64,000 nt of DNA from Streptomyces echinatus (GTDB lineage Bacteria > Actinomycetota > Actinomycetes > Streptomycetales > Streptomycetaceae), in NCBI RefSeq assembly GCF_014203595.1, contig NZ_JACHJK010000009.1:310001-374000 (forward strand), read 5' to 3'. Shown here in pieces: positions 56,740-64,000 of the stretch. Made by a program: the position numbers and the translations under genes. How positions within the stretch are numbered: position 1 is the stretch's first letter; the number at the start of each line of letters is the position of its first letter. Below the pieces are notes generated by a model. That model did no database searches and was not told the DNA's origin. It saw nothing but the letters and a program-made list of their open reading frames with translations.

Positions 56740-56779
56740 AGACCAGGAGGAGCGTGGGGGGCGGACTCGCGGGAGCGGT

Positions 56780-57799
56780 TCAGGCGTTGACGGCGGGGAT
56801 CACCCGGCTTCCGTAGGCGTCGATCGTGGCCTCCTGCGCGTCGTGCATGTCGTACACCGCGAACTGGTCGACGCCCAGGGCGCGCAGTGCCCTCAGTTTC
56901 TCGATGTGCTTCTCGGCGGGGCCGATGACGCAGAAGCGGTCGACGATCTCGTCGGGTACGAACCGGGTGTCCGGGTTGTCGCTGCGGCCGTGGTGGGCGT
57001 AGTCGTATCCCTGCCGGGCCTTGATGTAGTCGGTGAGTTCCTCGGGGACCTGGGCGGAGTGTTCGCCGTACTTGGCGACCAGGTCGGCGACGTGGTTGCC
57101 GACCATGCCGCCGAACCAGCGGCACTGGTCGCGGGCGTGGGCGAGGGCCTCGGGCGAGTCGTCCTCGGTGACGTACGCGGGGGCGGCGACGCAGATCGTC
57201 ACCTCGGCGGGGTCACGGCCGGCCGCCGCCGCCGCGTCCTTGACGGCCTTCACCATGTACTCGGTCAGGTACAGGTCGGCGAGCTGGAGGATGAAGCCGT
57301 CGGCCTCCTCACCGGTCATCTTCAGCGCCTTGGGGCCGTACGCGGCCATCCAGACCGGGAGTTCGGCGCCTTCCCCGACCCACGGGAAGTGGATCCTGGT
57401 GCCGCCGAGGTCGGCCTCCGCGCCGCGGCCGAGGGCACGGATGACCTTCATGGCCTCGCTGATCCGGGCGAGGGTGTTGGGTTTGCGGCCGGCGACACGC
57501 ATCGCGGAGTCGCCGCGGCCGATGCCGCAGACGGTGCGGTTGCCGAACATGTCGTTGAGGGTGGCGAAGGTGGAGGCGGTGACCTCCCAGGTGCGGGTGC
57601 CCGGGTTGGTGACCATCGGGCCGACCTTCAGCTTCTGGGTGTTCGCCAGGATCTGGCTGTAGATCACGAACGGCTCCTGCCAGAGCACGGCGGAGTCGAA
57701 GGTCCAGCCGTAGCGAAAGCCGTTGCGTTCGGCCCGTTTCATCAGGCTGACGACGCGGGAGGCGGGCGGGTCGGTCTGCAGGACGAGTCCGAAGTCCAT
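56780..57799 (-). CDS. LLM-class F420-dependent oxidoreductase (TIGR03842-like)
   Basis: The 339-residue protein has the LLM barrel: GLVLQTDPPASRVVSLMKRA at the start, GWTFDSAVLWQEPFVIYSQI, GNRTVCGIGRGDSAMRVAGR and MAAYGPKALKMTGEEADGFI. It resembles the TIGR03842 group, which in actinomycetes lies beside pyrimidine or hydantoin catabolism genes. Its reaction is not established. The cluster has no dihydropyrimidine dehydrogenase, so this enzyme may reduce the base in its place, but that is inference. It starts 11 bp from the hydA stop and is co-transcribed with it. Confidence 0.9.
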   Translation of the reverse strand: MDFGLVLQTDPPASRVVSLMKRAERNGFRYGWTFDSAVLWQEPFVIYSQILANTQKLKVGPMVTNPGTRTWEVTASTFATLNDMFGNRTVCGIGRGDSAMRVAGRKPNTLARISEAMKVIRALGRGAEADLGGTRIHFPWVGEGAELPVWMAAYGPKALKMTGEEADGFILQLADLYLTEYMVKAVKDAAAAAGRDPAEVTICVAAPAYVTEDDSPEALAHARDQCRWFGGMVGNHVADLVAKYGEHSAQVPEELTDYIKARQGYDYAHHGRSDNPDTRFVPDEIVDRFCVIGPAEKHIEKLRALRALGVDQFAVYDMHDAQEATIDAYGSRVIPAVNA

Positions 57800-57810
57800 G
57801 GGCGCCACTC

Positions 57811-59214
57811 CTAGTTCAGGTACTGACAGGTGGAGCGCGGGGTGTAGACGCCGTGGCCGGCGTGTCCGGTGTACTCCCGCTGGTCGATGACGACCCGGCC
57901 GCGTGACAGCACCGTCTCGACGCGGCCGGTGACGCGCTTGCCCTCGTACGCCGAGTAGTCGACGTTCATGTGGTGGGTGCCGGCGGACATCACCTGCTCG
58001 GCGTGCGGGTCGTAGACGACGACGTCGGCGTCGGCGCCCGGGGTGATGGTGCCCTTCTTCGGGTACAGGCCGAACATGCGCGCCGGGGTGGCGCAGGCGA
58101 TCTCGATCCAGCGGCGGCGCGAGATGTGCCCGTCGACGACCGCCTGGTGGAGCAGGTCCATACGGTTCTCCACGCCCGGCAACCCGTTGGGGATCCTGGA
58201 GAAGTCGCCGCGGCCCAGCTCCTTCTGGCCCGTGAAGCAGAAGGGGCAGTGGTCGGTGGAGACGACCTGGAGGTCGTTGGTCCGCAGCCCCCTCCAGAGG
58301 TGCGCCTGGTGTTCGCGGGGCCGCAGCGGAGTGCTGCACACGTACTTGGCGCCCTCGAAGTCGGGTTCGGCGAGGTTGTCGGTGGACAGGAACAGGTACT
58401 GCGGGCAGGTCTCGCCGAAGACGTTCAGCCCCTCGTCCCGGGCACGGGTCAGCTCGGCCACCGCCTGCAGGGCCGACACGTGCACCACGTACAGCGGGGC
58501 TCCGGCGACCTGGGCCAGCCGGATGGCGCGGTGCGTGGCCTCGGCCTCCAGCAGGGCCTTGCGGACCTCGCCGTGGTAGCGCGGGTCGGTCTCGCCGCGG
58601 GCCAGCGCCTGCTCGACCAGCACGTCGATGGCGATGCCGTTCTCGGCGTGCATCATGATCAGCCCGCCGTTGTCGGCGGCGCGCTGCATGGCCCGCAGGA
58701 TCTGCCCGTCGTCGGAGTAGAAGACGCCGGGGTAGGCCATGAACTGCTTGAAGGAGGTGACGCCCTCCTCCACCAGCAGGTCCATCTCCTTCAGCGTCTC
58801 GTCGTTCACGTCGGAGACGATCATGTGGAAGGCGTAGTCGACGGCGCAGTTGCCCTCGGCCTTGGCGTGCCAGGCGTCCAGTCCCTCGCGCAGGGTGTGG
58901 CCGACGCTCTGGATGGCGAAGTCGACGATCGTGGTGGTGCCGCCCCAGGCGGCGGCGCGGGTGCCGGTCTCGAAGGTGTCGGCGGCGGTGGTGCCGCCGA
59001 AGGGCATCTCCATGTGGGTGTGGCCGTCGACGCCGCCCGGGATGACGTACTTGCCGGTGGCGTCGATGACCTTCTCGGCGGTGAACGCCTCGGCCGCGGG
59101 GGTGCCGGAGGCGGCGAGGGCGGCGATGCGGCCGTCCTCGATCAGGACGTCGGCGTGGATCTCGTCGGACGCGGTGATGACTAGGCCGCCGCGGATGACG
59201 GTGCGCGTGGTCAT
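57811..59214 (-). CDS. hydA: dihydropyrimidinase (D-hydantoinase)
   Basis: The 467-residue amidohydrolase opens the ring of dihydrouracil, dihydrothymine or hydantoins. The two-metal site is visible: GGVDGHTHMEMPFGG (HxH), TSFKQFMAYPGVF (carboxylated Lys), LIMMHAENGIA (His), YVVHVSALQAV (His) and VVSTDHCPFCFTG (Asp). Order and spacing match dihydropyrimidinases. It gives N-carbamoyl-beta-alanine, the substrate for the adjacent nitrilase-type enzymes. The 82-bp gap to the upstream nitrilase gene contains a copy of the dispersed element with a hairpin. Confidence 0.95.
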   Translation of the reverse strand: MTTRTVIRGGLVITASDEIHADVLIEDGRIAALAASGTPAAEAFTAEKVIDATGKYVIPGGVDGHTHMEMPFGGTTAADTFETGTRAAAWGGTTTIVDFAIQSVGHTLREGLDAWHAKAEGNCAVDYAFHMIVSDVNDETLKEMDLLVEEGVTSFKQFMAYPGVFYSDDGQILRAMQRAADNGGLIMMHAENGIAIDVLVEQALARGETDPRYHGEVRKALLEAEATHRAIRLAQVAGAPLYVVHVSALQAVAELTRARDEGLNVFGETCPQYLFLSTDNLAEPDFEGAKYVCSTPLRPREHQAHLWRGLRTNDLQVVSTDHCPFCFTGQKELGRGDFSRIPNGLPGVENRMDLLHQAVVDGHISRRRWIEIACATPARMFGLYPKKGTITPGADADVVVYDPHAEQVMSAGTHHMNVDYSAYEGKRVTGRVETVLSRGRVVIDQREYTGHAGHGVYTPRSTCQYLN

Positions 59215-59251
59215 GGGGTGCCTCTCTCTCGTGACCGTCTGCGGGTCGTCT

Positions 59252-59290
59252 GTGGCTGTCGCGCGGTTCCCCGCGCCCCTTCGGGGGCGC
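59252..59290 (+). repeat. dispersed intergenic element, copy 2, with hairpin
   Basis: GTGGCTGTCGCGCGGTTCC followed by CCGCGCCCCTTCGGGGGCGC matches the copies at 1949-1978 and 61911-61950. The right end forms GCGCCCC-TTCG-GGGGCGC (59273-59290), a stable stem with a UUCG loop, like a terminator. It lies in the short gap between the first nitrilase-type gene and hydA, so it may trim the transcript there. Confidence 0.65.
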
Positions 59291-59296
59291 TTTCCC

Positions 59297-60139
59297 CTAC
59301 GGCGCCGTCAGCGGTCCGTAGGCCCCCGGCGCCCGGTCGCGGTAGAACTGCCAGCGGTCGCGGACCTCGCGGAGCCTGGCCATGTCCAGGTCGCGGACGA
59401 CGAGTTCGGTCTCCTTGTCGCTCGCCGGCTCGCCGACGAACTGGGCCTCCGGGTCCACGAAGTACGTCGTGCCGTAGAAGTCGTTGTCGCCCAGGTCCTC
59501 CACGCCGACCCGGTTGATCGCGCCGACGAAGTACTCGTTGGCGACGGCCGCCGCCGGCTGCTCCAGCTGCCACAGGTAGCGGGACAGGCCGCGGGAGGTG
59601 GCCGAGGGGTTGAAGACGATCTCGGCACCGGCGAGGCCCAGCGCCCGCCAGCCCTCGGGGAAGTGGCGGTCGTAGCAGATGTAGACGCCGATCCTGCCGA
59701 CGGCGGTGTCGAAGACGGGCCAGCCGCTGTTGCCGGGACGGAAGTAGAACTTCTCCCAGAAGCCCTGCACTTGCGGGATATGGGTCTTGCGGTACTTGCC
59801 GAGGTAGGAGCCGTCCGCGTCGATCACGGCCGCGGTGTTGTACAGGACGCCCGGCTGCTCCTCCTCGTACATGGGCAGGACGAGGACGATGCCCAGCTCG
59901 CGGGCGAGCGCCTGGAAGCGCCGGACGGTCGGACCGTCGGGGATCCGCTCGGCGTACTCGTAGAACGCCTTGTCCTGGACCTGGCAGAAGTAGGGGCCGT
60001 AGAACAGCTCCTGGAAGCAGAGGACTTGGGCGCCCTGGGCGGCGGCGTCGCGGGCCGCCTGCTCGTGGACCTGGATCATGGATTCCTTGTCGCCGGTCCA
60101 GGCGGTCTGGAAGAGGGCGGCACGGATCACTCGGCTCAT
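59297..60139 (-). CDS. nitrilase-superfamily amidohydrolase, beta-ureidopropionase-like (first of two)
   Basis: The 280-residue protein has the Glu-Lys-Cys triad of carbon-nitrogen hydrolases: LCFQELFYGPYFCQVQD (Glu), YRKTHIPQVQGFWEKFYF (Lys) and RIGVYICYDRHFPEGWRALG (Cys). The pattern fits N-carbamoyl-beta-alanine amidohydrolase (beta-ureidopropionase), giving beta-alanine, CO2 and ammonia. A close paralogue is at the right edge of the window. Direct repeats upstream (60206-60299) may be its operator. The ATG at 60139 opens the frame, with hydA downstream. Confidence 0.9.
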   Translation of the reverse strand: MSRVIRAALFQTAWTGDKESMIQVHEQAARDAAAQGAQVLCFQELFYGPYFCQVQDKAFYEYAERIPDGPTVRRFQALARELGIVLVLPMYEEEQPGVLYNTAAVIDADGSYLGKYRKTHIPQVQGFWEKFYFRPGNSGWPVFDTAVGRIGVYICYDRHFPEGWRALGLAGAEIVFNPSATSRGLSRYLWQLEQPAAAVANEYFVGAINRVGVEDLGDNDFYGTTYFVDPEAQFVGEPASDKETELVVRDLDMARLREVRDRWQFYRDRAPGAYGPLTAP

Positions 60140-60205
60140 CGGGACCTCCGGTAGCTCGGTGTGCGGTGAGCCTAGGAAGCGCCGAGGGCCGGTTCGACGG
60201 GCAGC

Positions 60206-60299
60206 GTGTCACGTCCGCGGGCGACCGGCGTGCCACCGTGTCACGTCTGCGCCGTCCCATGTTTCACCGCCGTTGTCGCAGGTCTTCGCATGTTTCACC
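60206..60299 (-). promoter_or_regulatory. two pairs of direct repeats, candidate operator of the pyrimidine operon
   Basis: GTGTCACGTCCGCG (60206-60219) and GTGTCACGTCTGCG (60238-60251) are 32 bp apart; CATGTTTCACC occurs at 60258-60268 and 60289-60299, 31 bp apart. All four share GT(G/T)TCAC, three helical turns apart in each pair. They fill the gap between the first nitrilase-type gene and the PucR stop, the last copy overlapping that stop codon. They are placed to control the nitrilase-hydA-LLM-permease transcript, with PucR as the likely binder. Confidence 0.5.
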
Positions 60300-61878
60300 C
60301 CTGTTGCGCGTCGTGCGCGAGGAGCGCGATGTGCACGGAGGCCGCCTGTTCGAAGTCGTCCAGGTCGACGCCGAGGCGGGTCTGTATCGCCTCCAGGCGG
60401 CGGTACAGGGCCGGCCGGGAGACATGGTGGAGCAGGGCGGTGCGGGACTTGTTGCGGCCCGTCGCCAGATAGGTCCGCAGGACGTTCAGCAGCTCCGGTT
60501 CGGGCTCGCGCAGCAGTCCGTCCAGCTCCCGCTCGGCGAAGGACTGCACGTGCGGGTCGTCCCGCAGCAGCCGGACCAGCCCGCGCAGATGGACGTCCCG
60601 GAGCCGGACGACGGCCGGCAGGTCGCGGGCGGCCGCGGAGTCGGCGACGGCGTCGGCCACGTGCCGGGCCTCGCGCAGCCCGGCGGGCACGTCGTCCCAG
60701 CTGGTGCGCGGGCCGGCGGCGGCGACCGTCGGCGCCGGCCCGGTCTCGCCGCGCAGCCGGGCCGCGAAGTGCGCGGTCAGCGTCTCGGCCTGCTGGTCGC
60801 GGGCGAGGCTGAGCAGCACGGCGACGACCCCGTCGGCCAGCTCGGCGACCAGCCCGGGCAGCCCCAACAGCCGCAGCACGCGCCCGAGTCCGGCCGGATC
60901 CGCGCCGGGTACGACCAGCGGGACGAAGATCCGCCGGTTGACCGGGAGCCCGGCCGCACGCGCCCGCGGCAGCAGCTGCCGGGCCGGTACGACCCCGGAG
61001 GCCAGGTCGGTGAGCAGGCTCTGGGCGGACTGCTCCTCCCAGGTGGGCGCGGAGCCGCCGCCGAGCATGCGGTGCAGGACCAGCGCCTCGGCGGCCCGGT
61101 CGGCGAGCAGTCCCCCGGTGGCCGGGTCGCCTCGGTAGCCGCACAGCACCAGCCGGCCCCACCGCTCGCCGCGTCCGCCGAGTTCGGCGTGGATCCAGCC
61201 GTCGCCCGGGCCGCCGCCGGCCTGCCGGGCGATCCGCTCCCAGTCGCGCAGCACGTCGTCCACCGCGGGCCGCTCCCCCGCCGTGGCGAGGACGCGGTGG
61301 GCGAGGTTGGTGACGACGACCGGGCAGCCGCTGTGCTGGGCGATCTCGTCGAGCAGCCGCCCGAGCGGGGCACCGGCCGTGATGAGCGCGGTGAGGGCGG
61401 TCCGCACGGTCTCCGACAGACTGACGGCGGCGAACTTGCGCCGCACGAGCCGGCACTGGACCTCCTCCGTCAGCTCGGCGAAGGGGAACGGCCGGTGCAG
61501 GACGACCATGGGCAGCCCGCACCGCTCGGCGGCCCGGCGCATCACCTCGGGCGGCGTCGGGAAGGCGCGGCCGAGTCCGAGCACGACGGCGGCGGCCTCG
61601 GCCCGGTGCAGGGACTGGATGTACTCGGCCTGCTTGGCCTCGTCCCCGGCGAGGAGCACCCCGGTGGTGAGCACCATCTCGCCGCCGCTGAGCATCACGC
61701 CGACGTCGGCCGCCTCGGCGACGTGCACCCAGCGCACGGGCCGGTCGAGCTGCCCGGCTCCGGCGACCACCTCGGGGTCCCCGGCGAGGACCCGCTCCAG
61801 GCCGAGCACCTGGCGGACCGAGAGGACGGGATCCGGTGGCTGCCGGACGGGGCTGCGCGTGTCGGAGTCGGATGCCAT
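60295..61878 (-). CDS. PucR-family transcriptional regulator
   Basis: The 527-residue protein has an N-terminal PucR domain (about 20-145; VLSVRQVLGLERVLAGDPEV, GGEMVLTTGVLLAGDEAKQA), a central GAF-like or GGDEF-related region and a C-terminal HTH_30 domain (about 465-520; NVLRTYLATGRNKSRTALLH, HVSRPALYRRLEAIQTRLGV). PucR proteins usually activate purine, ureide or pyrimidine degradation on sensing the substrate or product. Here it sits between the two halves of the cluster, on the same strand, and the repeats at 60206-60299 downstream of it lie before the nitrilase operon. ATG at 61878. Confidence 0.93.
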   Translation of the reverse strand: MASDSDTRSPVRQPPDPVLSVRQVLGLERVLAGDPEVVAGAGQLDRPVRWVHVAEAADVGVMLSGGEMVLTTGVLLAGDEAKQAEYIQSLHRAEAAAVVLGLGRAFPTPPEVMRRAAERCGLPMVVLHRPFPFAELTEEVQCRLVRRKFAAVSLSETVRTALTALITAGAPLGRLLDEIAQHSGCPVVVTNLAHRVLATAGERPAVDDVLRDWERIARQAGGGPGDGWIHAELGGRGERWGRLVLCGYRGDPATGGLLADRAAEALVLHRMLGGGSAPTWEEQSAQSLLTDLASGVVPARQLLPRARAAGLPVNRRIFVPLVVPGADPAGLGRVLRLLGLPGLVAELADGVVAVLLSLARDQQAETLTAHFAARLRGETGPAPTVAAAGPRTSWDDVPAGLREARHVADAVADSAAARDLPAVVRLRDVHLRGLVRLLRDDPHVQSFAERELDGLLREPEPELLNVLRTYLATGRNKSRTALLHHVSRPALYRRLEAIQTRLGVDLDDFEQAASVHIALLAHDAQQG

Positions 61879-61910
61879 GGCCGTATCCCTTGCTCGGACG
61901 GTGCTGGGCG

Positions 61911-61950
61911 GCGCCCCCGGGAGGGGCGCGGAAACTGCGCGACCGGCCAC
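61911..61950 (-). repeat. dispersed intergenic element, copy 3, inverted, with hairpin
   Basis: On the minus strand this reads GTGGCCGGTCGCGCAGTTTC then CGCGCCCC, with the stem GCGCCCC (61911-61917) and GGGGCGC (61923-61929) around CGGGA. It is the same unit as at 59252-59290 but inverted. It lies between the aminotransferase stop and the PucR start. Confidence 0.6.
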
Positions 61951-62007
61951 GACGGACCCCGCGGACGTCCGCCGGCGGGCCCCGTCACGGTTCTCCCCGC
62001 GTGGCGC

Positions 62008-63291
62008 CTAGTACGAACTGCGCAGCGCCTCTTCGAGGATGGCTGCCCCTTCCTCGGCCTCGGCGACGGTCAGGGACAGCGGCGGGGCGATCCGCAGGGC
62101 GCTGGTGTCGTGCCCTCCTCCCTTGCCGATGAGCAGCCCGCCCTGGCGTGCCGCCTCCAGCACGGCGGCGGCGGTCCGCGGGTCGGCCTCGTCGGTGCCG
62201 GGCTTGACCAGCTCGACGCCGATCATCAGTCCGCGGCCGCGCACCTCCCGTACCCCGGGGAGCTGGGCGGTGACCGCCCGCAGGCGCTCGATGAGCAGGC
62301 CGCCGACGCGCCGGGCGTTGCCCTGGAGGTCGTGTTCGAGCAGGTAGCCGAGGTTGGCGAGCCCGGCGGCCATGGTGATCTGGGTGCCGCCGAAGGTGGA
62401 GATGCTGTTGGCGTCCAGGCAGTTCATGATCTCGGCGCGGGCGATGACGCCGCCGATGGACATGCCGTTGCCGATGCCCTTGGCGAAGGTGACGATGTCC
62501 GGCGGGCCGCTGCGGGCGTGCGCCTGCCAGCCCCAGAAGTGGTCGCCGGTGCGGCCCCAGCCGGTCTGCACCTCGTCGGCGATCCACAGGATCCCCTGGG
62601 CCTTCAGCACGTCACGGAAGGCGGCGTACAGCCCGTCGGGCGGTGAGGTGAACCCGCCGACGCCCTGGACGGGTTCGGCGATCAGCGCGGCCGGGGGCCG
62701 GGTGTGGCCGAGGACGTCCTTCAGGTCGGCGACGCAGGCGTCGATGAAGTCGCGGTCGTCGAGACCCGCGAACGGTCCCCGGGTGCGCACGCCGCCGTGG
62801 ACGTACAGGGTCTGCAGCGGAGAGAGCGAGGTCGGGGACCAGCCGCGGTTGCCGGTGATGCCGACCGCGCTGAAGGAGCGGCCGTGGTAGCTGTTGCGCA
62901 TCGCCAGGATCGTGTTGCTGCGCCGGTGGGCGGTGGCGAGCAGCAGGGCGGTGTCGTTGGCCTCGGTGCCGGAGGTCGTGAAGAACACCCGGGCGTCCGG
63001 GATGCCGCTCACCTGGGCGATGCGCTCGGCGAGTTCGACCATCGGCCGGTTGAGGTAGAGCGTGGAGGAGTGGATGATCCGGCCGGCCTGCTCGCTGACC
63101 GCCTTGGTCACCTCGGGCAGCGCGTGCGCGGTCATCGTGGTCAGGATGCCGCCGAAGAAGTCCAGGTACCGACGGCCGTTGAAGTCCCAGACGTGCCGCC
63201 CCTCGCCGTGGGTGATCTCGATCGGGTCGTCGTAGTAGAGGGCGAGCCAGTCGGGCATGATCCGGCGGTGGCGGGAGTAGAGGTCGTTCAC
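62008..63291 (-). CDS. class III aminotransferase (beta-alanine/GABA-type)
   Basis: The 427-residue PLP enzyme has the fold-type I class III signatures: FFTTSGTEANDTALLLATAH, LWIADEVQTGWGRTGDHFWG, PDIVTFAKGIGNGMSIGGVI (PLP-binding Lys) and STFGGTQITMAAGLANLGYL. It probably moves the amino group of beta-alanine or 3-aminoisobutyrate to an oxo acid, giving malonate semialdehyde derivatives. The start is the GTG at 63291, which overlaps the stop of the nitrilase-type gene upstream as GTGA. Confidence 0.93.
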   Translation of the reverse strand: MNDLYSRHRRIMPDWLALYYDDPIEITHGEGRHVWDFNGRRYLDFFGGILTTMTAHALPEVTKAVSEQAGRIIHSSTLYLNRPMVELAERIAQVSGIPDARVFFTTSGTEANDTALLLATAHRRSNTILAMRNSYHGRSFSAVGITGNRGWSPTSLSPLQTLYVHGGVRTRGPFAGLDDRDFIDACVADLKDVLGHTRPPAALIAEPVQGVGGFTSPPDGLYAAFRDVLKAQGILWIADEVQTGWGRTGDHFWGWQAHARSGPPDIVTFAKGIGNGMSIGGVIARAEIMNCLDANSISTFGGTQITMAAGLANLGYLLEHDLQGNARRVGGLLIERLRAVTAQLPGVREVRGRGLMIGVELVKPGTDEADPRTAAAVLEAARQGGLLIGKGGGHDTSALRIAPPLSLTVAEAEEGAAILEEALRSSY

Positions 63292-64000
63292 GGCTGCACC
63301 AGCCCTTCGTAGGCGTCGGGGCGGCGGTCGCGGTAGAAGGCCCACTGCTGCCGCACTTCCTCGATGAGGTCGAAGTCCAGGTCGCGTACGACGAGTTCCT
63401 CGGTCTTGTCGTCGGCCGGCTCGCCCACGAACCGCCCGCGCGGGTCGACGAAGTACGACGTCCCGTAGAAGTCGTTGTCGCCGTACTCCTCCTGCCCCAC
63501 CCGGTTGATGGCGGCGACGAAGTACTCGTTGGCGACGGCCGCCGCGGGCTGTTCCAGCTGCCACAGGTGGGCGGACAGGCCCCGGTGGGTGGCGGACGGG
63601 TTGTACACCAGCTGGGCGCCGTTGAGGCCGAGTTGCCGCCAGCCCTCCGGGAAGTGCCGGTCGTAGCAGATGTAGACGCCGACCTTGCCGACGGCGGTGT
63701 CGAAGACGGGCCAGCCCAGGTTGCCGGGCTTGAAGTAGTACTTCTCCCAGAAGCCCTTGACCTGCGGGATGTGGTGCTTGCGGTACTTGCCGAGGCAGGT
63801 CCCGTCGGCGTCGATCACGGCGGCGGTGTTGTAGTAGAAACCGGACTGCTCGATCTCGAACACCGGGACGACGATCACCATGCCGGTCTCGCGGGCCAGC
63901 TCCCGCATCCGGCGCACGGTCGGCCCGTCGGGCACCGGCTCGGCCCAGCGGTAGTGCTCCGGTTCCTGGACCTGGCAGAAGTAGGGGGCGTTGAAGACTT
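63288..64000 (-). CDS. nitrilase-superfamily amidohydrolase, beta-ureidopropionase-like (second, partial)
   Basis: The gene continues past the right edge; the last 237 codons are seen. Like the first copy it has the Lys segment KYRKHHIPQVKGFWEKYYFK, the Cys segment VYICYDRHFPEGWRQLGLNG and AAINRVGQEEYGDNDFYGTS. The N-terminal Glu motif (PYFCQVQEPEHYRWAEP region lies at the window end) is partly visible. It resembles the first copy closely yet differs in many residues, so it is an old duplication. It is translationally coupled to the aminotransferase by the GTGA overlap, so one paralogue is linked to transamination and the other to ring opening. Confidence 0.9.
   Translation of the reverse strand, partial: VFNAPYFCQVQEPEHYRWAEPVPDGPTVRRMRELARETGMVIVVPVFEIEQSGFYYNTAAVIDADGTCLGKYRKHHIPQVKGFWEKYYFKPGNLGWPVFDTAVGKVGVYICYDRHFPEGWRQLGLNGAQLVYNPSATHRGLSAHLWQLEQPAAAVANEYFVAAINRVGQEEYGDNDFYGTSYFVDPRGRFVGEPADDKTEELVVRDLDFDLIEEVRQQWAFYRDRRPDAYEGLVQP

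Overview
The window reads as a piece of chromosome from a Streptomyces-like actinomycete. It is very GC-rich, with G/C at most third codon positions, many GTG and some TTG starts, tightly overlapping stop/start codons (ATGA, GTGA) and typical actinobacterial families: F420-type LLM enzymes, a PucR regulator, a SpoIIE phosphatase fused to a HATPase, TAP-type secreted hydrolases and the ethylmalonyl-CoA pathway. I saw no rRNA, tRNA, CRISPR array, transposase or integrase.

Layout. 1-6.4 kb: end of a type II NADH dehydrogenase-like gene, an LLM oxidoreductase, a holin-X-like membrane protein, a VOC protein, a DUF5107/TPR protein, an arginase-family protein and an acetyltransferase. 6.4-11.5 kb: four overlapping or closely spaced peptidase genes on the minus strand (M55 D-aminopeptidase, M20 peptidase, S9 peptidase, S66 LD-carboxypeptidase), which looks like a peptide or muropeptide salvage operon. 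11.5-18 kb: methyltransferase, PAS-GAF-SpoIIE-HATPase protein, an MFS exporter with a C-terminal carboxypeptidase-regulatory-like tail, and an SRPBCC protein. 18-22 kb: a radical SAM protein behind a LexA-like box, a secreted TAP hydrolase, a GNAT and a HEAT-repeat protein.

22.4-31.8 kb is the metabolic heart of the window: a double-length 3-hydroxyacyl-CoA dehydrogenase, a TetR regulator, then crotonyl-CoA carboxylase/reductase, ethylmalonyl-CoA mutase, malyl/methylmalyl-CoA lyase, mesaconyl-CoA hydratase and methylsuccinyl-CoA dehydrogenase in one operon. This is the ethylmalonyl-CoA pathway for C2 assimilation and for supply of ethyl- and methylmalonyl-CoA. A promoter with a palindrome between -35 and -10 and a structured leader precede ccr. 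31.9-33.4 kb holds the two-gene phosphatidylethanolamine module (psd, pssA). 33.7-37.2 kb: glycerate kinase, ADP-ribosylglycohydrolase, NUDIX, a lone VapB-like antitoxin and a small membrane protein.

37.2-43.3 kb is an accessory island with no recognised metabolic role. The plus strand carries an SPFH/band-7-like protein (with the only in-frame TTA codon I found) and a membrane protein. The minus strand carries two small membrane proteins and an NB-ARC ATPase with 42-residue TPRs whose DNA is nearly identical from unit to unit. The island ends at a truncated cytidine-deaminase-like pseudogene. Its make-up (STAND ATPase plus membrane proteins) resembles defence or signalling loci and is the best candidate here for an undescribed system.

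43.3-55 kb: Sir2, Ogt, an Ada-AlkA fusion, a methylenetetrahydrofolate reductase-like protein, a 4-TM protein, a macrodomain protein, a phytoene-desaturase-like oxidoreductase, an inositol monophosphatase-like enzyme, a cytosolic gamma-glutamyltransferase, a lipoate ligase-like protein, a lipoprotein and an FHA-domain remnant. 55.1-64 kb: a reductive pyrimidine (or hydantoin/ureide) catabolism cluster with NCS1 permease, LLM enzyme, dihydropyrimidinase, two nitrilase-type amidohydrolases, a class III aminotransferase and a PucR regulator, with a direct-repeat array that may be its operator. A dispersed intergenic element occurs three times across the window.
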